Source of the DNA: Prochlorococcus sp. AG-347-J19
GTDB lineage: Bacteria > Cyanobacteriota > Cyanobacteriia > PCC-6307 > Cyanobiaceae
Reading direction: 5' to 3'
Assembly (NCBI GenBank): GCA_003279015.1
Contig: QCBV01000008.1
Span: 1-64,000, forward strand
DNA: 64,000 nt
Shown one piece after another: positions 9,822 to 20,802 of the stretch (position 1 is the stretch's first letter; every line of letters begins with the position of its first letter). The notes below the pieces were generated by a model. It worked only from the letters and a program-made list of their open reading frames with translations, did not search any database and was not told where the DNA came from. The translations under genes and the position numbers were made by a program.

Positions 9822-10940
9822 GTGTTTGAATTTGAAATTACATCGAATTGTAGTAATACATTGGCAAGAACTGGTATATTCCACACACCAAATGGTCAGG
9901 TAAACACACCAAAATTTATGCCTGTTGGTACTTTGGCAACGGTTAAAGGAATTTCATCTAAGCAGTTAACCTCGACAGGAGCCGAAATGATTCTCTCAAA
10001 TACCTTTCATCTTCATTTACAACCCGGAGAAAAATTAGTTAGAGAATTTGGCGGAATACATAAGTTCATGAACTGGCCGAACCCTATTCTTACTGATTCA
10101 GGAGGATATCAAGTTTTTAGTTTGGCCAAATTAAATAATATTTCTGATAAAGGTGTGGAATTTAAAAATCCAAGAGATGGTAGCCATGTATTTTTATCAC
10201 CTGAAAAAGTAATACAGATTCAAATGAATCTTGGATCGGATGTCGCGATGGCTTTTGATCATTGTCCTCCGCATACAGCTAACGAAAATGATATTGAGGA
10301 CTCTTTAAAAAGAACTCATTCATGGTTGCAAAAATGTGTTGAGACTCATCAGAAATCCAATCAAGCATTATTCGGTATAGTTCAGGGTGGTAAGTATCCG
10401 AAATTAAGAGAATATAGCGCAAAATTTACAAGTTCTTTTGATCTGCCCGGAATAGCAGTGGGAGGTGTAAGTGTTGGTGAGGCAGTAGAAGAAATACATA
10501 GTGTAATTAATTACGTCCCGAAATTCTTACCAATAAATAAACCAAGGTATTTAATGGGAATTGGCTCTTTAAAAGAAATTTCTTTAGCGGTTGCTAATGG
10601 ATTCGATATATTTGACTGTGTTTTGCCTACAAGACTAGGAAGACATGGGACTGCATTTTTTAATGATGAAAGATTGAATTTGCGAAATGCACGATTTAAA
10701 AATGACTTTTCTCCGATTGACAAAACTTGTAAATGCGAAACATGTAAATCCTATTCTCGTGCATATTTGCATCATCTAATTAGAAATGACGAAATATTAG
10801 GTCTCACTTTAATAAGTATGCATAATATTGCTCATTTAATAAGATTTACCAATGCAATTTCTACTGCAATTAGAGATAATTGTTTTACAAATGATTTCGC
10901 TCCTTGGAAAACATCCTCTATTGCTCACTATACGTGGTAA
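9822..10940 (+). CDS. tgt: Queuine tRNA-ribosyltransferase (GTG start)
   Basis: ORF 372 aa; [36 protein letters not shown] zinc motif. Confidence 0.97.
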   Translation: MFEFEITSNCSNTLARTGIFHTPNGQVNTPKFMPVGTLATVKGISSKQLTSTGAEMILSNTFHLHLQPGEKLVREFGGIHKFMNWPNPILTDSGGYQVFSLAKLNNISDKGVEFKNPRDGSHVFLSPEKVIQIQMNLGSDVAMAFDHCPPHTANENDIEDSLKRTHSWLQKCVETHQKSNQALFGIVQGGKYPKLREYSAKFTSSFDLPGIAVGGVSVGEAVEEIHSVINYVPKFLPINKPRYLMGIGSLKEISLAVANGFDIFDCVLPTRLGRHGTAFFNDERLNLRNARFKNDFSPIDKTCKCETCKSYSRAYLHHLIRNDEILGLTLISMHNIAHLIRFTNAISTAIRDNCFTNDFAPWKTSSIAHYTW

Positions 10941-10974
10941 CGTCTTATCATAATTAATTAAATTATCAAAAAAG

Positions 10975-11115
10975 GTGCTCATTCTATTTAATACATTCGC
11001 TGAATTGCCAGAGGCTTACAAGGCCTTTGCTCCAACTGTTGATGTTCTTCCACTTATTCCTTTATTTTTCTTTTTATTGGTATTTGTTTGGCAAGCTGCT
11101 GTAGGATTTAAATAA
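10975..11115 (+). CDS. psbK: Photosystem II protein PsbK
   Basis: GTG-start 46-aa ORF (not in track): [46 protein letters not shown]. Confidence 0.95.
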
Positions 11116-11140
11116 ATTCTTTTAGTTTAGATTGTTTGTC

Positions 11141-12145
11141 TTAGAAGGGATTTTCAAGTAAGATCGCATCTCCAGAATTTTCAACGGCACTTTCTATAAA
11201 ATCAGCTATTTTTAAAGCTCTTGAGGCTTGCTCACCATCCACCTCAGGTATTTCTTTGCCTTGAACGCATTTAAGAAAATGCTCCAACTCTGCATAAAGA
11301 GGCTCTATGGAAGTTGTGCTAACCTCTTCGACGTACCCATCATTTCTGTAAACTAATTCGCCATGCTCTGCTGTATATGATTCATTAGACTTTCTATGTA
11401 TTTGTAGAGAGTGATTTAAGAAATCAGTTTCTACTAGCCCATTTTGGCAGTGAGCACTTAAACTTCTAATTTTTTTGTGACTCATTTTGCTCGCAGTTAA
11501 GCTTGCAATAACATTATTTTTAAAAACTAAAGTAGCATTGACATAGTCTATCAACCCTTCACTGTTTCTGCCTCCAACCGCTGCTAATTTTTGAATTTTT
11601 GAGTTTACAAGTTCTAAAATAAGGTCAATGTCATGAATCATTAAATCCATCACTACAGATACATCATTTGCTCTATCTGCGTGAGGACTATGCCTTCTTG
11701 CTTCCAAAACAACAATTTCTTCATTATGTACTATTTTATTTAGTTCTCTAAAAGCAGGATTAAATCTTTCAATATGCCCAACTTGTAAAAGACACTTACT
11801 TGCATTGGCAGCCTCTATAAGAGATTTTGCTTCTAACTCGTTAGCTGCAATCGGTTTTTCAATGAGAACGTTAGCACCTCTCTCAAGACAGTCTAGCCCT
11901 ACTTTGTGATGAAGAAGTGTTGGAACAGCAATACAGATAGCATCAACTCTTGGAATTAAGTCCTTATAATCTTTGAACCATTCACATTGAAATTGATCAA
12001 TAGCTAATTTTCCTCTCTCTTCGTTTGGATCTGCGACTCCGATGAGATTGGCATCTTTTAGTAAACTTAGTACTCGCGCATGATGCCAGCCCATATTTCC
12101 TATACCTATGACTCCAACCTTTACGGGTGATGAGGTTGGTTGCAT
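11141..12145 (-). CDS. Gfo/Idh/MocA family NAD(P)-dependent oxidoreductase
   Basis: ORF 334 aa; VGVIGIGNMGWHHARV Rossmann motif, EKPIA motif. Confidence 0.92.
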   Translation of the reverse strand: MQPTSSPVKVGVIGIGNMGWHHARVLSLLKDANLIGVADPNEERGKLAIDQFQCEWFKDYKDLIPRVDAICIAVPTLLHHKVGLDCLERGANVLIEKPIAANELEAKSLIEAANASKCLLQVGHIERFNPAFRELNKIVHNEEIVVLEARRHSPHADRANDVSVVMDLMIHDIDLILELVNSKIQKLAAVGGRNSEGLIDYVNATLVFKNNVIASLTASKMSHKKIRSLSAHCQNGLVETDFLNHSLQIHRKSNESYTAEHGELVYRNDGYVEEVSTTSIEPLYAELEHFLKCVQGKEIPEVDGEQASRALKIADFIESAVENSGDAILLENPF

Positions 12146-12195
12146 AATTTCAAATCCATATATTTATTATCATTATCCTCTATGGGGAGTCACAT

Positions 12196-13464
12196 TTAGC
12201 TTTTGGGAAGGATTATTTTAACACGATCAATTTTTGGACCTGACATAGAAATAACTTCAAATTTAATGTTATTAAAATCTAAAACGTCGCCAATTTTTGG
12301 AACCATTTGAAATTTTTCTAACATAAATCCAGCAAGAGTATGATAATCAGTTCCTTCTGGAATAGAACATCCTAACTTTTTATTGATTTCAATAATTTCT
12401 GATTTTCCAGCTATTGACCATTTTTTAGAGAAATTATCTAACATTCTCATGTCTGAATAAATTCTATTATTGAGCATTTCCTCTCCAACTATTTCGCCAT
12501 TTAGATCAGCTGCAGTTATAAGTCCCTCTGTCCCGCCGTGTTCATCAACGACTAGTAAGAAAGGATTATAGTCTCTTACTATTGGAAATATTTCTGCTAG
12601 TGAACATGTTTCTATTATTTTTGTTACCGGTAAAAGGAATGGCTCTAATAATGTATCTGCTTCCATTTCACCTTTTGATATTGGCTTAGCTAAATAACGC
12701 AAATCTAAAACACCTAATACATCATCTAAAGACTCACCAATCACAAAGAAGCGAGCATGTCGAGTTTTATCTACTTGTTTCATAAGTTCTGAAAAGGTTA
12801 TATTCTTCGGCAAAGTTACCATTTCAGATCTTGGAATCATCACTTCTTTAACCTGTGTATCTTTTAAAGCAAAAACTCCTTCAAGAATATTTTTCTCATC
12901 TGGTTTTAAACCTGTTACGTTATCTGTTTCTATAAGAGTTTCTAATTCTCCAGCAGATAAACCCGAATTTAAAGAATCCCATTTGTTATTTAGATTAAAC
13001 AAGCCCAAACAGGCGCTAGCAAAGAATTCTATTACCCTAACTATAGGATTCATACCCTTTCTAACGGCATCAAATATTGTGGTTAACCTTAATGCAGCAG
13101 ATTCTGGATTATTAATTACTAGGGCTTTAGGAATTAGTCCTGAAACAAGAGTAACAACTAATACAACAAATAAGAAAAATAGAAGATCATAAAATCTATT
13201 GGACAAAATATTGCTTTTCCAATAATCATTTGCAAGATTATTGCTGAGCCATCCAATTGCAATTAATGAAATTGTTACTCCAAATTGAGAAGCAATTAAT
13301 GAAGATCTAAAGCGTTTTTGAATTTTTAAAATTGAAAATGCTCCTTTTTTCTTTTCTTCTATTAACCTTAAAACTTTACTTGGTCTAATTAATAAAAAAG
13401 AGAGTTCACTTGCTGCGAAAAAAGCTGGAAAAAATAAAAGAAATAAAAGTAGAGTTATTTTCAT
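12196..13464 (-). CDS. CNNM/CorC-TlyC family protein with CBS domains
   Basis: ORF 422 aa; N-terminal membrane region, VKEVMIPRSEMVTLP, DEHGGTEGLIT, C-terminal transporter-associated domain. Confidence 0.92.
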   Translation of the reverse strand: MKITLLLFLLFFPAFFAASELSFLLIRPSKVLRLIEEKKKGAFSILKIQKRFRSSLIASQFGVTISLIAIGWLSNNLANDYWKSNILSNRFYDLLFFLFVVLVVTLVSGLIPKALVINNPESAALRLTTIFDAVRKGMNPIVRVIEFFASACLGLFNLNNKWDSLNSGLSAGELETLIETDNVTGLKPDEKNILEGVFALKDTQVKEVMIPRSEMVTLPKNITFSELMKQVDKTRHARFFVIGESLDDVLGVLDLRYLAKPISKGEMEADTLLEPFLLPVTKIIETCSLAEIFPIVRDYNPFLLVVDEHGGTEGLITAADLNGEIVGEEMLNNRIYSDMRMLDNFSKKWSIAGKSEIIEINKKLGCSIPEGTDYHTLAGFMLEKFQMVPKIGDVLDFNNIKFEVISMSGPKIDRVKIILPKS

Positions 13465-13482
13465 TCAATGACAAATGAATAA

Positions 13483-13555
13483 TGGGGGTGGCGAGGATCG
13501 AACTCGCCTTAGCCAAATTATGAGTTTGGTGCATTCACCAGATTGCTACACCCCC
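13483..13555 (-). tRNA. tRNA-Met (CAT anticodon)
   Basis: Reverse complement GGGGGTGTAGCAATCTGGTGAATGCACCAAACTCATAATTTGGCTAAGGCGAGTTCGATCCTCGCCACCCCCA folds as a cloverleaf with CAT in the anticodon loop. Confidence 0.93.
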
Positions 13556-13696
13556 AAAGGAATTTATGTAAATTTAATTACATTGATTTTAAATATACAA
13601 TATAGAAATAATATTTCAAAAAACACCTCATTTGGAAGTTTTTGTGAGATTTCTTTTTTTTCTCCTAATCTTTAAATATAAATTTAACTTTTACTA

Positions 13697-14257
13697 ATGG
13701 GCAAATTTTCGGAAAAGTATGATTTAAATAAAGCAAAATTGTTAAAACAGTTAATCGAAAAATCATATAAGAAAGGAAACTTCATCTTATCTTCAGGAAA
13801 AAAAAGCATTCATTACTTGAATTGTAAACCAGTATCATTAAATGGCGAAGGCTTAAACTTAATAAGTGATTTATTTTTAGAGTTAAAGGACTCAAGGTCA
13901 AAAGCAGTAGCAGGATTGACATTAGGTGCAGACCCTATAGTTAGTGGATTAATTCTCAAAGCATCTTTTCATGGGCTATACCTGGATGGTTTAATAATTC
14001 GTAAAGAAATCAAAAAATATGGTACTAAAGCTGGAATAGAGGGCCCTATATTAAAAGAAGGAACTTTGGTAACTGTCTTAGAGGATGTCGTTACAACTGC
14101 TGGTTCAGTTATAAAAGCTATAAAAAAGTTACGCGAAAATAATTATGTTGTTGAGGAAGTTTTATCTATAGTTGATAGGCAAGAAGGGGGATTAGAAGCC
14201 CTTGAAGATGAAAATGTTAAATTAAAGAGTCTTTTTACAATAAAAGACTTTTTATAA
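13697..14257 (+). CDS. pyrE: Orotate phosphoribosyltransferase
   Basis: ORF 186 aa; [38 protein letters not shown] motif. Confidence 0.96.
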   Translation: MGKFSEKYDLNKAKLLKQLIEKSYKKGNFILSSGKKSIHYLNCKPVSLNGEGLNLISDLFLELKDSRSKAVAGLTLGADPIVSGLILKASFHGLYLDGLIIRKEIKKYGTKAGIEGPILKEGTLVTVLEDVVTTAGSVIKAIKKLRENNYVVEEVLSIVDRQEGGLEALEDENVKLKSLFTIKDFL

Positions 14258-14267
14258 TTATTTAAAA

Positions 14268-15104
14268 ATGCAAGATATAAAAAAAAAGTTTTGGCTTGAA
14301 AAATTTGATTGTTTTTCTGTTACAGGAAATGATGCCAGAAAATTTTTGAATGGAATAACAACTGGTAATATTCTCAATTCAGAAAATAAAGTTATCAAAA
14401 CTTGTTGGTTAACTCCAAATGGAGTAGTAAGGTCATTAATTGAAATTATTTTTTTAGAAAAAAACTTAGAAGTAATTATCTTGGTGGGTAAAACTAATGA
14501 AATAATTGATTACTTTAATCAAATTATTTTTCCAGCGGACGATGTACTTCTAAGTGAACCTTTCTTGATAAATAGAATTCAGGAAATTGATGAATCTAGT
14601 TCATGGAGAAATTACCAGCCTATTTTCTTTAAAACAGATGGTAATGAATTTGAAATATATAAAAATAAACTAAACCTACTAAATCCTAATGATTTAAAAC
14701 TGTGGAAGATTAATCAGGCAATACCCTCATTGGGAATGGAAATAGACGGAAAAAATAATCCTCTTGAGCTTGGGTTTCAAGATCTTATAGATTTTAATAA
14801 AGGTTGTTATTTAGGACAAGAAACAATGTCAAAAATAAAAAATGTTTCTTCTTTAAAACAGGAAATAAGAATTTGGAAATCATTTGAATCTAATTTGAAT
14901 TTAGACAGTGAAGATAAAAATTTATATATAAATTCTGCCAAGGGTATTTCTGTAGGCAAAATAACAAGTTTTTTTAAATCAGATTCTCAAATAAAAGGTT
15001 TAGCAATGATAAAAAGAAAATATTTAGAGGAAGGAAGTTATTTTTTTTCAGAAATTTTTGGAAAAATTATGATTAATAAATCTGTAGGATCAATTTTTCT
15101 TTAA
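14268..15104 (+). CDS. YgfZ/GcvT-like folate-binding protein
   Basis: ORF 278 aa; FNKGCYLGQETMSKI matches the K-G-C-Y-x-G-Q-E YgfZ signature. Confidence 0.92.
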   Translation: MQDIKKKFWLEKFDCFSVTGNDARKFLNGITTGNILNSENKVIKTCWLTPNGVVRSLIEIIFLEKNLEVIILVGKTNEIIDYFNQIIFPADDVLLSEPFLINRIQEIDESSSWRNYQPIFFKTDGNEFEIYKNKLNLLNPNDLKLWKINQAIPSLGMEIDGKNNPLELGFQDLIDFNKGCYLGQETMSKIKNVSSLKQEIRIWKSFESNLNLDSEDKNLYINSAKGISVGKITSFFKSDSQIKGLAMIKRKYLEEGSYFFSEIFGKIMINKSVGSIFL

Positions 15105-16505
15105 TTGATTTTTGATTAAATATTCTGCAATTTGTAGAGTAGCCATACAATCATCTTTGTTATATAGGATAATTTTTTTTAAAAATATTTCGTTTTCTGT
15201 AATTTGATATTGAATCCACCAATAAAGGGCTTTCGAGCCACTTACATTTTTCTGCGTCCATTCAAATCCAAGCCAATTAGAAACAGTTTTTAAGCTATAG
15301 TTTTTTAGTGGTAATATCCAAGACTTTCGTATTAAGGTATGTAAGTCTATAAATCTTGAGGCAAGTGAATCAATTTCTTCAATACTAAAATTTAGGTTTT
15401 TAGCAATATTAATTATTGCTATCTTTTCAGTTTCTCCGTAATGTAAAACTGGCCATTCCTTCTGTGAAAAAAGTATTTCAACTATCTTCCTGTAAGATTC
15501 TCCTTTATTGTTTTTTAGATTTAAAAATGGTTTATAAATAAGATCTTCTTTTTTTGTAAACAATTTATTTATTTTTAAAAAACCATATAAAAAGTCATGC
15601 TTATCATCTGGATTTGACTCAATATCAAATATATAAAATCCCGAACATATTTTTTCTAATAGATCTTCTGTATTTTTATTGGAAATAAAATATGGTTTTC
15701 CAGAGATATATGCTTGTGCTTGTTTTACAAATATGGATGCTTTTTCATACCTCTGATCTTTGAATTTAGATAATTTCTCTTCAAGTTGTTTTTCGCTGTA
15801 CGAAGCTAATGTTTGGGTATTAGTTATTCCATTTTCTTTGAGTAACGAGGCCGTTTTGTACCCTATCCCATCTATATCTGTTAGATATCCATTTTCTTTT
15901 GCTTCTTTGTCACAAAATTTTTGCCAGGAACAAATAGTACATTTTTTTCTATCTTGAGTTATTTCTGGTATAGATCCCTCCAAGCATTCATTCAAATTTA
16001 ATAAAACATTTAAAACTTTTTTTCTTAATTTTTTATTTAAATAAATTTCCTCAACTTTAACTTTTTTATAAAAAGTTGAAATTACTAATCCTTTATCAAT
16101 TTTAGTTTCTTGAAAAGGTTCCAACAGCATAGAACTAAAAGCTAAGTCGAATAAATGTTCTTTAGTTGTTTTGTGGCCTAACTTATAAACAGCAGGTAAA
16201 TATTTATATTGTCCCCATTTACTTTTACCTGTAGTCTTTAAAAGTAATTGTGGAAGTATCTCTGCGTTTATATTTTGGAAAAGATTTCCTTTGATTTTTA
16301 ATCCAATTACCCCTTGATAACCATTTTCACAGGCTTTTAATCCTGAATATATTTCACCATTACAAAATTCAGAGAAAATTTGAAACTGATTAATTTTATC
16401 TATAGCTTTATGGGGAGACCAAACTTCAAAAGATTTTTTACCCTTAAAATCTAGCCATGCTTTTCTTTTGCATCTTGTAAAACTTTTTAAATGAAGAGAA
16501 TTCAA
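15090..16505 (-). CDS. TM0106 family RecB-like putative nuclease
   Basis: ORF 471 aa; N-terminal CKRKAWLDF, Cys cluster CTICSWQKFC, helix-hairpin-helix-like DIDGIGYKTASLL, C-terminal RNase H-like FDIESNPD...YNKDDCMATLQI. Confidence 0.85.
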   Translation of the reverse strand: MNSLHLKSFTRCKRKAWLDFKGKKSFEVWSPHKAIDKINQFQIFSEFCNGEIYSGLKACENGYQGVIGLKIKGNLFQNINAEILPQLLLKTTGKSKWGQYKYLPAVYKLGHKTTKEHLFDLAFSSMLLEPFQETKIDKGLVISTFYKKVKVEEIYLNKKLRKKVLNVLLNLNECLEGSIPEITQDRKKCTICSWQKFCDKEAKENGYLTDIDGIGYKTASLLKENGITNTQTLASYSEKQLEEKLSKFKDQRYEKASIFVKQAQAYISGKPYFISNKNTEDLLEKICSGFYIFDIESNPDDKHDFLYGFLKINKLFTKKEDLIYKPFLNLKNNKGESYRKIVEILFSQKEWPVLHYGETEKIAIINIAKNLNFSIEEIDSLASRFIDLHTLIRKSWILPLKNYSLKTVSNWLGFEWTQKNVSGSKALYWWIQYQITENEIFLKKIILYNKDDCMATLQIAEYLIKNQLKKN

Positions 16506-16584
16506 ATTATTTTTAAGGGCGGTTTTAAAATTTACTCATATAAATTAGTATAGATAATTAAAAGAAATCAAGGAAATTTGAAAT

Positions 16585-18039
16585 TTGACAGCTGATAAAT
16601 TAGATAAAATAAAATTCGGAACTGATGGTTGGAGAGGCATTATTGGTTTTGACTTTAACCTTTCCAATCTTTCAAGAGTTGTTGTCGCTGCATGTCAGGA
16701 GTTGCATTATCAATACTATAAAGAAGTTAATTCAAAGAAAATTATTATTGGATATGATCGTAGATTTATGGCTTGTGAATTCGCCAAGCAAATAGTCCCT
16801 TTTGTAAGAGGATGTGGTTTTGCACCGATCTTATCTGATAGCTTTGTTACAACACCCTCTTGTAGTTTCTATGCCAAAGAAGTAGGTTGTCTTGGAGCGT
16901 TAGTGATTACAGCAAGTCATAATCCATATAATTGGCTAGGTCTAAAAATAAAGAGCTTTAAAGGATGTTCTGTTGACGAATCTTTTACAAGTGAAGTTGA
17001 AAAAAGATTAATGCTAGGAAATTCAATTGAAAAAATAGATGGTATTAATCAATTTGTAGATATTAAGAAATTTCATTTAGATAGAATTAAATCCCTTTTT
17101 GATATCGACTATATTTCCAAGAGATTAAAAAAAATGAAATTGAGAATTTTTGTAGATTCTATGCATGGTTCAGCTGCAAATTGTATGGCTGAGATTTTTG
17201 CTTCTAGTGATTTAAAAGTTATTTCAGAAATCAGGAAAGATGCTGATCCTTTTTTTGGAGGAAAACCTCCTGAACCTCTTTTGAATTATGCAGATGATCT
17301 AAAACAAACACTAATGAAATATTCAACAAATGATGTGAAAACTTTAGGAATCATATTTGATGGTGATGGTGATAGAATTGCGGCAATTGATGAAAAAGGA
17401 AGATACTCTAGTACTCAAGATTTACTCCCATACTTTATTAGCTATTTGGGCGAAATTAAAAATAATTCTTATCCAGTTTTAAAGACTGTTAGTGGTTCAG
17501 ATATTATTAAAAATATATCAGAGAGTCAAAATAGAGATGTTTTTGAACTTCCAGTTGGCTTTAAATATATTGCAGAAAAAATGATTAAAGAAAAAATATT
17601 TATTGGAGGAGAGGAATCTGGGGGAGTTGGTTTTGGTGACTTTATGCCTGAAAGAGATGCTCTATATGCAGCGATGGTTTTATTAAATGGAATTGCTGAA
17701 AAATCTCAATATTTATATAAAACCTTAGATAAAATTCAAAAAGATTTTGGGCCAAGTTTTTATAAAAGAATTGATATTAAATTTCCAAATCAGTCAGAAA
17801 AAAATAACGTAAAAGAATTTATCATAGATAATATTCCTGAGAATATTAATAATCACAAATTAAAAAGTGTATCAAAGATCGATGGAATAAAGTTGAGAAT
17901 TGATAAAAATTTTTGGCTTCTTTTTAGGTTTTCAGGAACGGAACCTCTTTTAAGGTTATATTGTGAAGCACCAAAAGAATCTTATCTAATTGAGGTATTA
18001 GAGTGGGGTCAAGAATTTATAAATTTGGCAGGAAAATAA
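16585..18039 (+). CDS. Phosphoglucomutase/phosphomannomutase family (TTG start)
   Basis: ORF 484 aa; KFGTDGWRG, TASHNPYNWLG, FDGDGDRIAA, SGTEPLLRLYCE motifs. Confidence 0.95.
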   Translation: MTADKLDKIKFGTDGWRGIIGFDFNLSNLSRVVVAACQELHYQYYKEVNSKKIIIGYDRRFMACEFAKQIVPFVRGCGFAPILSDSFVTTPSCSFYAKEVGCLGALVITASHNPYNWLGLKIKSFKGCSVDESFTSEVEKRLMLGNSIEKIDGINQFVDIKKFHLDRIKSLFDIDYISKRLKKMKLRIFVDSMHGSAANCMAEIFASSDLKVISEIRKDADPFFGGKPPEPLLNYADDLKQTLMKYSTNDVKTLGIIFDGDGDRIAAIDEKGRYSSTQDLLPYFISYLGEIKNNSYPVLKTVSGSDIIKNISESQNRDVFELPVGFKYIAEKMIKEKIFIGGEESGGVGFGDFMPERDALYAAMVLLNGIAEKSQYLYKTLDKIQKDFGPSFYKRIDIKFPNQSEKNNVKEFIIDNIPENINNHKLKSVSKIDGIKLRIDKNFWLLFRFSGTEPLLRLYCEAPKESYLIEVLEWGQEFINLAGK

Positions 18040-18041
18040 GG

Positions 18042-18617
18042 ATGAAAAATTTATTTTTAGCGAGTAAGAATAAAGGTAAAATTGAAGAATATAAGAAATT
18101 GCTTGCTGGAGTTAATTGTAAATTGTTACTCCAGCCAGAATCATTAGAAGTTAAAGAGGATGGACTGACATTTAGAGATAATGCAGTTAAAAAAGCGAGT
18201 GAAGTTTCGAGAAAAACGAATAATTTTTCAATAGCAGATGATTCAGGAATTTGTATTGAAGCACTAGGTGGTAAGCCTGGAATTTACTCATCTAGATATG
18301 CAGAAAATGATCAGAAGAGAATTGAACGAGTTTTAAGAGAACTTGATGGAGTTCAAAATAGAAGTGCTTTCTTTATTGCTAATATTTGTGTTTGTTCCCC
18401 AAATGGTGAAGTGATTATCGAATCTGAGGCCAAATGTCATGGCAATATTATTTTAAACCCCAGAGGAAAAAGTGGTTTTGGGTATGACCCAATTTTTGAG
18501 GAGAGTTCTACCAGATTAACTTTCGCAGAAATGAATAATGATATTAAGGACTCTTGTAGTCATAGAGGTAAAGCATTAAAAAAAATTATTCCAGATTTAA
18601 TTGAAATTTTTTCTTAA
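18042..18617 (+). CDS. rdgB: Non-canonical purine NTP pyrophosphatase (RdgB/HAM1)
   Basis: In-frame ATG at 18042 (track ORF begins 18003); LASKNKGKIEEYKKLL, ADDSGICIEALGGKPGIYSSRYA, GFGYDPIFEE. Confidence 0.95.
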   Translation: MKNLFLASKNKGKIEEYKKLLAGVNCKLLLQPESLEVKEDGLTFRDNAVKKASEVSRKTNNFSIADDSGICIEALGGKPGIYSSRYAENDQKRIERVLRELDGVQNRSAFFIANICVCSPNGEVIIESEAKCHGNIILNPRGKSGFGYDPIFEESSTRLTFAEMNNDIKDSCSHRGKALKKIIPDLIEIFS

Positions 18618-18619
18618 AT

Positions 18620-20104
18620 TCAATTAACCCAAGATCCATGAAGGCCATGAGGAATTGAAATGGGTAATTCATAAACAGCTAATTCTTTTAAGTCTTTTGC
18701 GTCTAATATCACTAAATCGCTTCCTCTTCTTTCTCCATTCCATAGAAGTATAAATAAAAATCCCTCATCTTCTTTTGAAGAGTTTTCTGATGGAACCATA
18801 ATTGGTTCGCTAACAAATCCACTTGGACCTGCTGACCAAAAAATCTCTTCCTTAGAAGTTAAATTTATTTTTTTTATTGCTTGAAGAGGAGCGTTCCCAA
18901 GCTTTTGAGATGTGCTTGCCATCCAACTGAAATTTGCTTTTAATCCTAAGTTTTTAGGATTAACAACTGCAAATTCACAACATTGTTCACTGAAAGTTTC
19001 AAGTTCACAAGTTTTTGTCTTTAGATCGATAATTGATCTTTTCAGTTTTCCTTCTGGATATTTATCAAAGTCAATATCCCTAAAATTTTCGTTTGGACCA
19101 ACTGATGGGAAATCATCATAAAAAATACTATCTAATACGATTTTGGAATCTTTTTCAAATGCGTTTACATGATGAAAAACGAATCCTTCTGGAGCATCGA
19201 TTGTTAAAGGAGGCTGTCCTCTAAATAATCCACTTTCTCTGGGGATGATAAAAAACTTTGCTTTTTTATTTGGGTTTGACTTTAGACATTGTGCTGCTCC
19301 TCTTTGACCCATTACAAATGGAAGAGGATTGAAATCAATAGCATTCTGTAAAAATATTGCCCAATTAGTTGTAATTGCGAAATCATGAAGGAATGCAAAG
19401 CCATTAAAGGTATCTTTTCTGTCAAAAATGAGCTCTCCAGAATTTTCACCAGCATTATCAAATTCCATTAATCTAATGGTACTTTTTGGCCCGGTTTGTA
19501 CTCCAAAAGTGACTAAAAGTTCTGAAGATGCATTTGAGTTTAGGTCTGTTTTGGGATGAGCACTGAATGCTTCGTTAGGCTTGAGTACTCCTTTTAATGT
19601 TGTTAAACCAATAGTTTCAAGACTATCAGGATCCATTGCATGTGGACCTGCTGCTTCCCATAATGCGAGAATTTTATCTCCTAATTTAATGACATGTGTA
19701 TTAGCTATATTCTTGAATTTTAGATCTAATGCATTATTTAAAATCCCTCCATTTTTTTGTGTTCCAAAAACACCTCTATAAATAAATTTATCTATTTTTT
19801 CTTCTTCCAAATAGCCTTTAGTTTTAACAAATCTATTTGTTAATAATGGCTGACCATTTTCGAATTTTATGGATGTTATCATCCCATCACCATCAAATGG
19901 ATGATGAACCCATTGTCCACCTCTCTCTAATATTCCTGGTCCATTTCTTAATAATGTTCCATTTAAATTATAAATATTATTACCTTTGCTAATTTTTAGC
20001 GGCTCTTTAGTTAGCTCCTTTTCTACATTTTGATAAGCACTTGACCAATCTTCTTTTTTAAAAATATTAAATTTATCAATTTTTTTATCTTGTAAATTAG
20101 TCAC
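18620..20104 (-). CDS. Carotenoid cleavage dioxygenase (RPE65 family)
   Basis: ORF 494 aa; GTLLRNGPGILERGGQWVHHPFDGDGMI, AFSAHPKTD, FLHDFAIT, HHVNAFE, PHGLHGSWV. Confidence 0.95.
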   Translation of the reverse strand: MTNLQDKKIDKFNIFKKEDWSSAYQNVEKELTKEPLKISKGNNIYNLNGTLLRNGPGILERGGQWVHHPFDGDGMITSIKFENGQPLLTNRFVKTKGYLEEEKIDKFIYRGVFGTQKNGGILNNALDLKFKNIANTHVIKLGDKILALWEAAGPHAMDPDSLETIGLTTLKGVLKPNEAFSAHPKTDLNSNASSELLVTFGVQTGPKSTIRLMEFDNAGENSGELIFDRKDTFNGFAFLHDFAITTNWAIFLQNAIDFNPLPFVMGQRGAAQCLKSNPNKKAKFFIIPRESGLFRGQPPLTIDAPEGFVFHHVNAFEKDSKIVLDSIFYDDFPSVGPNENFRDIDFDKYPEGKLKRSIIDLKTKTCELETFSEQCCEFAVVNPKNLGLKANFSWMASTSQKLGNAPLQAIKKINLTSKEEIFWSAGPSGFVSEPIMVPSENSSKEDEGFLFILLWNGERRGSDLVILDAKDLKELAVYELPISIPHGLHGSWVN

Positions 20105-20176
20105 AACAAAATAATCGCTTTATCTATCTTCGCCAAAAATCAACTAAATTGTGGCTGATTCGAAAAAATTCCTATT

Positions 20177-20782
20177 TTATTGTTTTTCTAACATTCCTTT
20201 ACTGCTTGGAATTGAATCAGATCTTCTTGAATCTATCTCGGTAGCCATTCTCATTGCTCTTGAAAAAGCTTTAAAGCACGCCTCAACTATGTGATGTGAA
20301 TTACTTCCTCGTATTTGATTAATATGCAGAGTAATACCGCTGTTATTTACAAAGGCAATAAAAAACTCTCTTACTAATTCAGTATCATAATTTCCTATTC
20401 TGGGAGCTTTTAATTGAAGATCATAAGATAGATGCGGTCTACCAGAGCAGTCTAAAGTGACTTGAACTAATGCTTCATCTAATGGGGCAAAGAAATGTCC
20501 AAATCTGCTTATTCCTTTTCTTTCTCCCAAGGCTTTTGAAAATGCTTTGCCTAATGCGATTCCTACATCTTCATTTGTATGATGATCATCAATATGGGTA
20601 TCTCCAATTGCTTTTATTTTTAAATCGAACAAACCATGACTGGATATTTGATGAAGCATATGATCTAAGAATGGTATCCCTGTATCAATCTCAGAAATTC
20701 CATTTCCATCTAAGTCTATAAATACAGAAATATCTGTTTCATTCGTTTTTCTTTTTATTTCAGATTGCCTTAGAGATGACAT
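20177..20782 (-). CDS. hisB: Imidazoleglycerol-phosphate dehydratase
   Basis: ORF 201 aa; [41 protein letters not shown]. Confidence 0.98.
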   Translation of the reverse strand: MSSLRQSEIKRKTNETDISVFIDLDGNGISEIDTGIPFLDHMLHQISSHGLFDLKIKAIGDTHIDDHHTNEDVGIALGKAFSKALGERKGISRFGHFFAPLDEALVQVTLDCSGRPHLSYDLQLKAPRIGNYDTELVREFFIAFVNNSGITLHINQIRGSNSHHIVEACFKAFSRAMRMATEIDSRRSDSIPSSKGMLEKQ

Positions 20783-20802
20783 TTTTATGCAAAAAACTTA
20801 GT

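Noticed and set aside
13475-13675. Track ORF of 66 aa on + strand
   Set aside because: Runs antisense across tRNA-Met; no protein-like features.
15090-16505. RecB-like nuclease considered as Cas4 or a defence gene
   Set aside because: Matches the TM0106-type housekeeping nuclease architecture; no CRISPR repeats, Cas genes or defence partners nearby.
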